Assembly (NCBI GenBank): GCA_020829485.1
Contig: JAIVFU010000271.1
Span: 1 to 5,734 of the forward strand
Direction: 5' to 3'
Length of the DNA: 5,734 nucleotides
DNA from: Nostoc sp. CHAB 5834
Lineage (GTDB): Bacteria; Cyanobacteriota; Cyanobacteriia; Cyanobacteriales; Nostocaceae
Shown in pieces: positions 5,125-5,734 of the stretch (positions are counted from its first letter, which is position 1; every line of letters starts with the position of its first letter). The notes beneath the pieces were generated by a model. The model was given only the letters and a program-made list of their open reading frames with translations, did not search any database and was not told the origin of the DNA. Position numbers and translations under genes: made by a program.

Positions 5125-5337
5125 ATGTCTAATGAGATTACGATTCAGGTAAATGGGGAAACCCATAACTGTTCGTTTCAAACTTTTTTACCCGACTTGC
5201 TCCAACAGTTGGGTTTTAACCCGCGCTTGGTGGCTGTGGAGTATAACGGCGAAATTTTACATCGCCAGTTTTGGCCGCAAACAAAAGTGCAACCAGGCGA
5301 TCGCTTAGAAGTGGTAACTATTGTTGGTGGTGGTTAA
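5125..5337 (+). CDS. thiS: Sulfur carrier protein ThiS
   Basis: A 70-aa ubiquitin-like protein. It opens with the strand I-T-I-Q-V-N-G-E (residues 5-12), has the helix F-L-P-D-L-L-Q-Q-L-G (21-30), then V-A-V-E-Y-N-G (36-42) and P-G-D-R-L-E-V-V-T-I-V-G-G-G at the C-terminus (57-70). The terminal Gly-Gly is the group that ThiF adenylates and that becomes a thiocarboxylate, giving sulfur to thiazole synthase ThiG. Length is normal for the family (~66-70 aa). An in-frame ATG at 5095 would add ten residues (MLHSLLPTLF), but that stretch looks like translated intergenic sequence and the family starts close to the first strand, so I use 5125. No clear ribosome binding site precedes either ATG. Downstream of and on the same strand as thiE, so probably co-transcribed. 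Its stop overlaps the stop of the convergent beta-lactamase remnant. Confidence 0.92.
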   Translation: MSNEITIQVNGETHNCSFQTFLPDLLQQLGFNPRLVAVEYNGEILHRQFWPQTKVQPGDRLEVVTIVGGG

Positions 5338-5640
5338 TTGATTTGAGCCAGCAAGCCCAAATCCTTGAGGCTACGTCGTGTAATTTCGATCCGGGCGGGT
5401 GCATCCTCTACTTTATCCATATCAAGAGTTGTTGCAAAAAAGTAGACGTTTTTGTTTTCCTCTAAATAACCCACGAACCAACCAATGTTTGGTTTGGTAC
5501 TTGTTAACCATCCCGTCTTCCCCCGCAGTGTGTAGTCTGGAGTTTGTTCGCGTACCATAATATCTTTGACAAGATTTATTGTCCTTTGGGAGAAAGGTAA
5601 ATCGCCTTGATAAGTAGGTCGGCAGGAAAAAACGAAACTA
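5334..5640 (-). pseudogene. Class D beta-lactamase, C-terminal part, disrupted by an insertion sequence
   Basis: The frame ending at 5334 encodes ~90 recognisable residues of a class D (OXA-type) beta-lactamase. In order they are Y-Q-G-D-L-P-F-S-Q-R, V-K-D-I-M, then the active-site K-T-G box in L-R-G-K-T-G-W (lysine codon near 5517), G-W-F-V-G-Y and V-Y-F-F-A-T-T-L-D-M, and the final helix ending L-G-L-L-A-Q-I-N. The full family is ~250-270 aa, so the catalytic S-x-x-K and S-x-V motifs are missing. Just upstream of Y-Q-G the family pattern F-L-R-x-x-Y is split between two frames: F-L is read at 5628-5623 in another phase, with one extra base at about 5622. Similarity stops at the TA at 5639-5640, where an insertion sequence begins. 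The 5' half may lie beyond that element, outside the window. The fragment cannot hydrolyse beta-lactams. The longer open frame from the TTG at 5648 is not a real gene start. Confidence 0.8.
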
Positions 5641-5734
5641 TGTAACAATAAATAAATACGGAGAATATATCTACCGAGGTAACAAAAAATATGGGCGCTC
5701 GTTTGAGGGTATTTCTGACTAAAGAGGAAAACAA
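5641..5734 (+). mobile_element. Left end of an IS630-type insertion sequence (runs off the right edge)
   Basis: Beta-lactamase similarity ends at a TA dinucleotide (5639-5640), the target that IS630/Tc1-type elements duplicate. From 5641 the sequence is AT-rich non-coding, beginning TGTAACAATAAATAAATACG as the likely terminal repeat. A transposase start follows at 5691. The other end and the second TA lie outside the window, so the terminal repeat cannot be confirmed here. Confidence 0.6.
5691..5734 (+). CDS. IS630-family transposase, N-terminal fragment
   Basis: The first 14 codons read MGARLRVFLTKEEN. The pattern R-L-R-V-F-L-T-x-E-E is the start I know from cyanobacterial IS630-family transposases, in which a helix-turn-helix follows and a DDE catalytic domain comes later, outside the window. 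A GAGG ribosome binding site lies at 5676-5679, 11 bases before the ATG. Its position 50 bases inside the end of the element, pointing inward, fits a one-gene insertion sequence. The short length limits certainty about the exact family. Confidence 0.6.
   Translation, partial: MGARLRVFLTKEEN

Noticed and set aside
5271..5465. Plus-strand 64-codon open frame
   Set aside because: It overlaps the end of thiS in another frame and is antisense to the recognisable beta-lactamase C-terminus.
5641..5648. TTG at 5648 as the true start of a 104-aa protein
   Set aside because: The codons before Y-Q-G cross the insertion junction and a frame break, and they do not resemble the beta-lactamase family; the frame stays open by chance to the window edge.

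Overview
The window looks like chromosomal DNA from a filamentous, heterocyst-forming type cyanobacterium (Nostoc/Anabaena-like). The main reason is the density of the HIP1 octamer GCGATCGC, with 13 exact copies in 5.7 kb. Nostoc-type short interspersed repeats, heptamer tandem repeats and small hairpin elements support this, as does the cyanobacterial form of ThiE with an extra N-terminal domain.

Layout, left to right. The left edge (1-37, minus strand) carries the first codons of a probable transposase, preceded by a strong hairpin (41-95) that would bury its ribosome binding site. Next comes a minus-strand toxin-antitoxin remnant: an intact DUF433-type antitoxin (376-720) followed by a truncated DUF5615-type toxin (187-372). 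Further right on the minus strand is a long exported protein (947-2851) with a DUF1565 parallel beta-helix domain, a low-complexity linker and a C-terminal SPOR domain. It has a good promoter candidate overlapped by a perfect inverted repeat, and a short interspersed repeat sits in frame at its signal peptide cleavage site.

The 1.1 kb between that gene and thiE has no credible gene but holds two small non-autonomous elements. One is 137 bp (2974-3110) with 25-bp terminal inverted repeats and a perfect 10-bp target duplication. The other is about 281 bp (3331-3611), with different ends, and appears to have inserted into a palindromic repeat whose halves now flank it.

The right part is a thiamin pair on the plus strand. 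It consists of a ThiD2-ThiE fusion (3989-5044), which would phosphorylate the pyrimidine phosphate and couple it to the thiazole phosphate, and ThiS (5125-5337), the sulfur carrier for making the thiazole. Convergent to thiS, and sharing its stop region, is the 3' part of a class D beta-lactamase gene on the minus strand (5334-5640). It is cut at a TA dinucleotide by the left end of a probable IS630-family insertion sequence, whose transposase starts at 5691 and runs off the window.

Overall this is a core biosynthetic pair and one cell-envelope gene set among decaying accessory genes and insertion elements. I see no complete defence system or novel operon. The notable features are the repeats and insertions and their effects on genes. 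All family names come from recognition of motifs by eye, without database searches.
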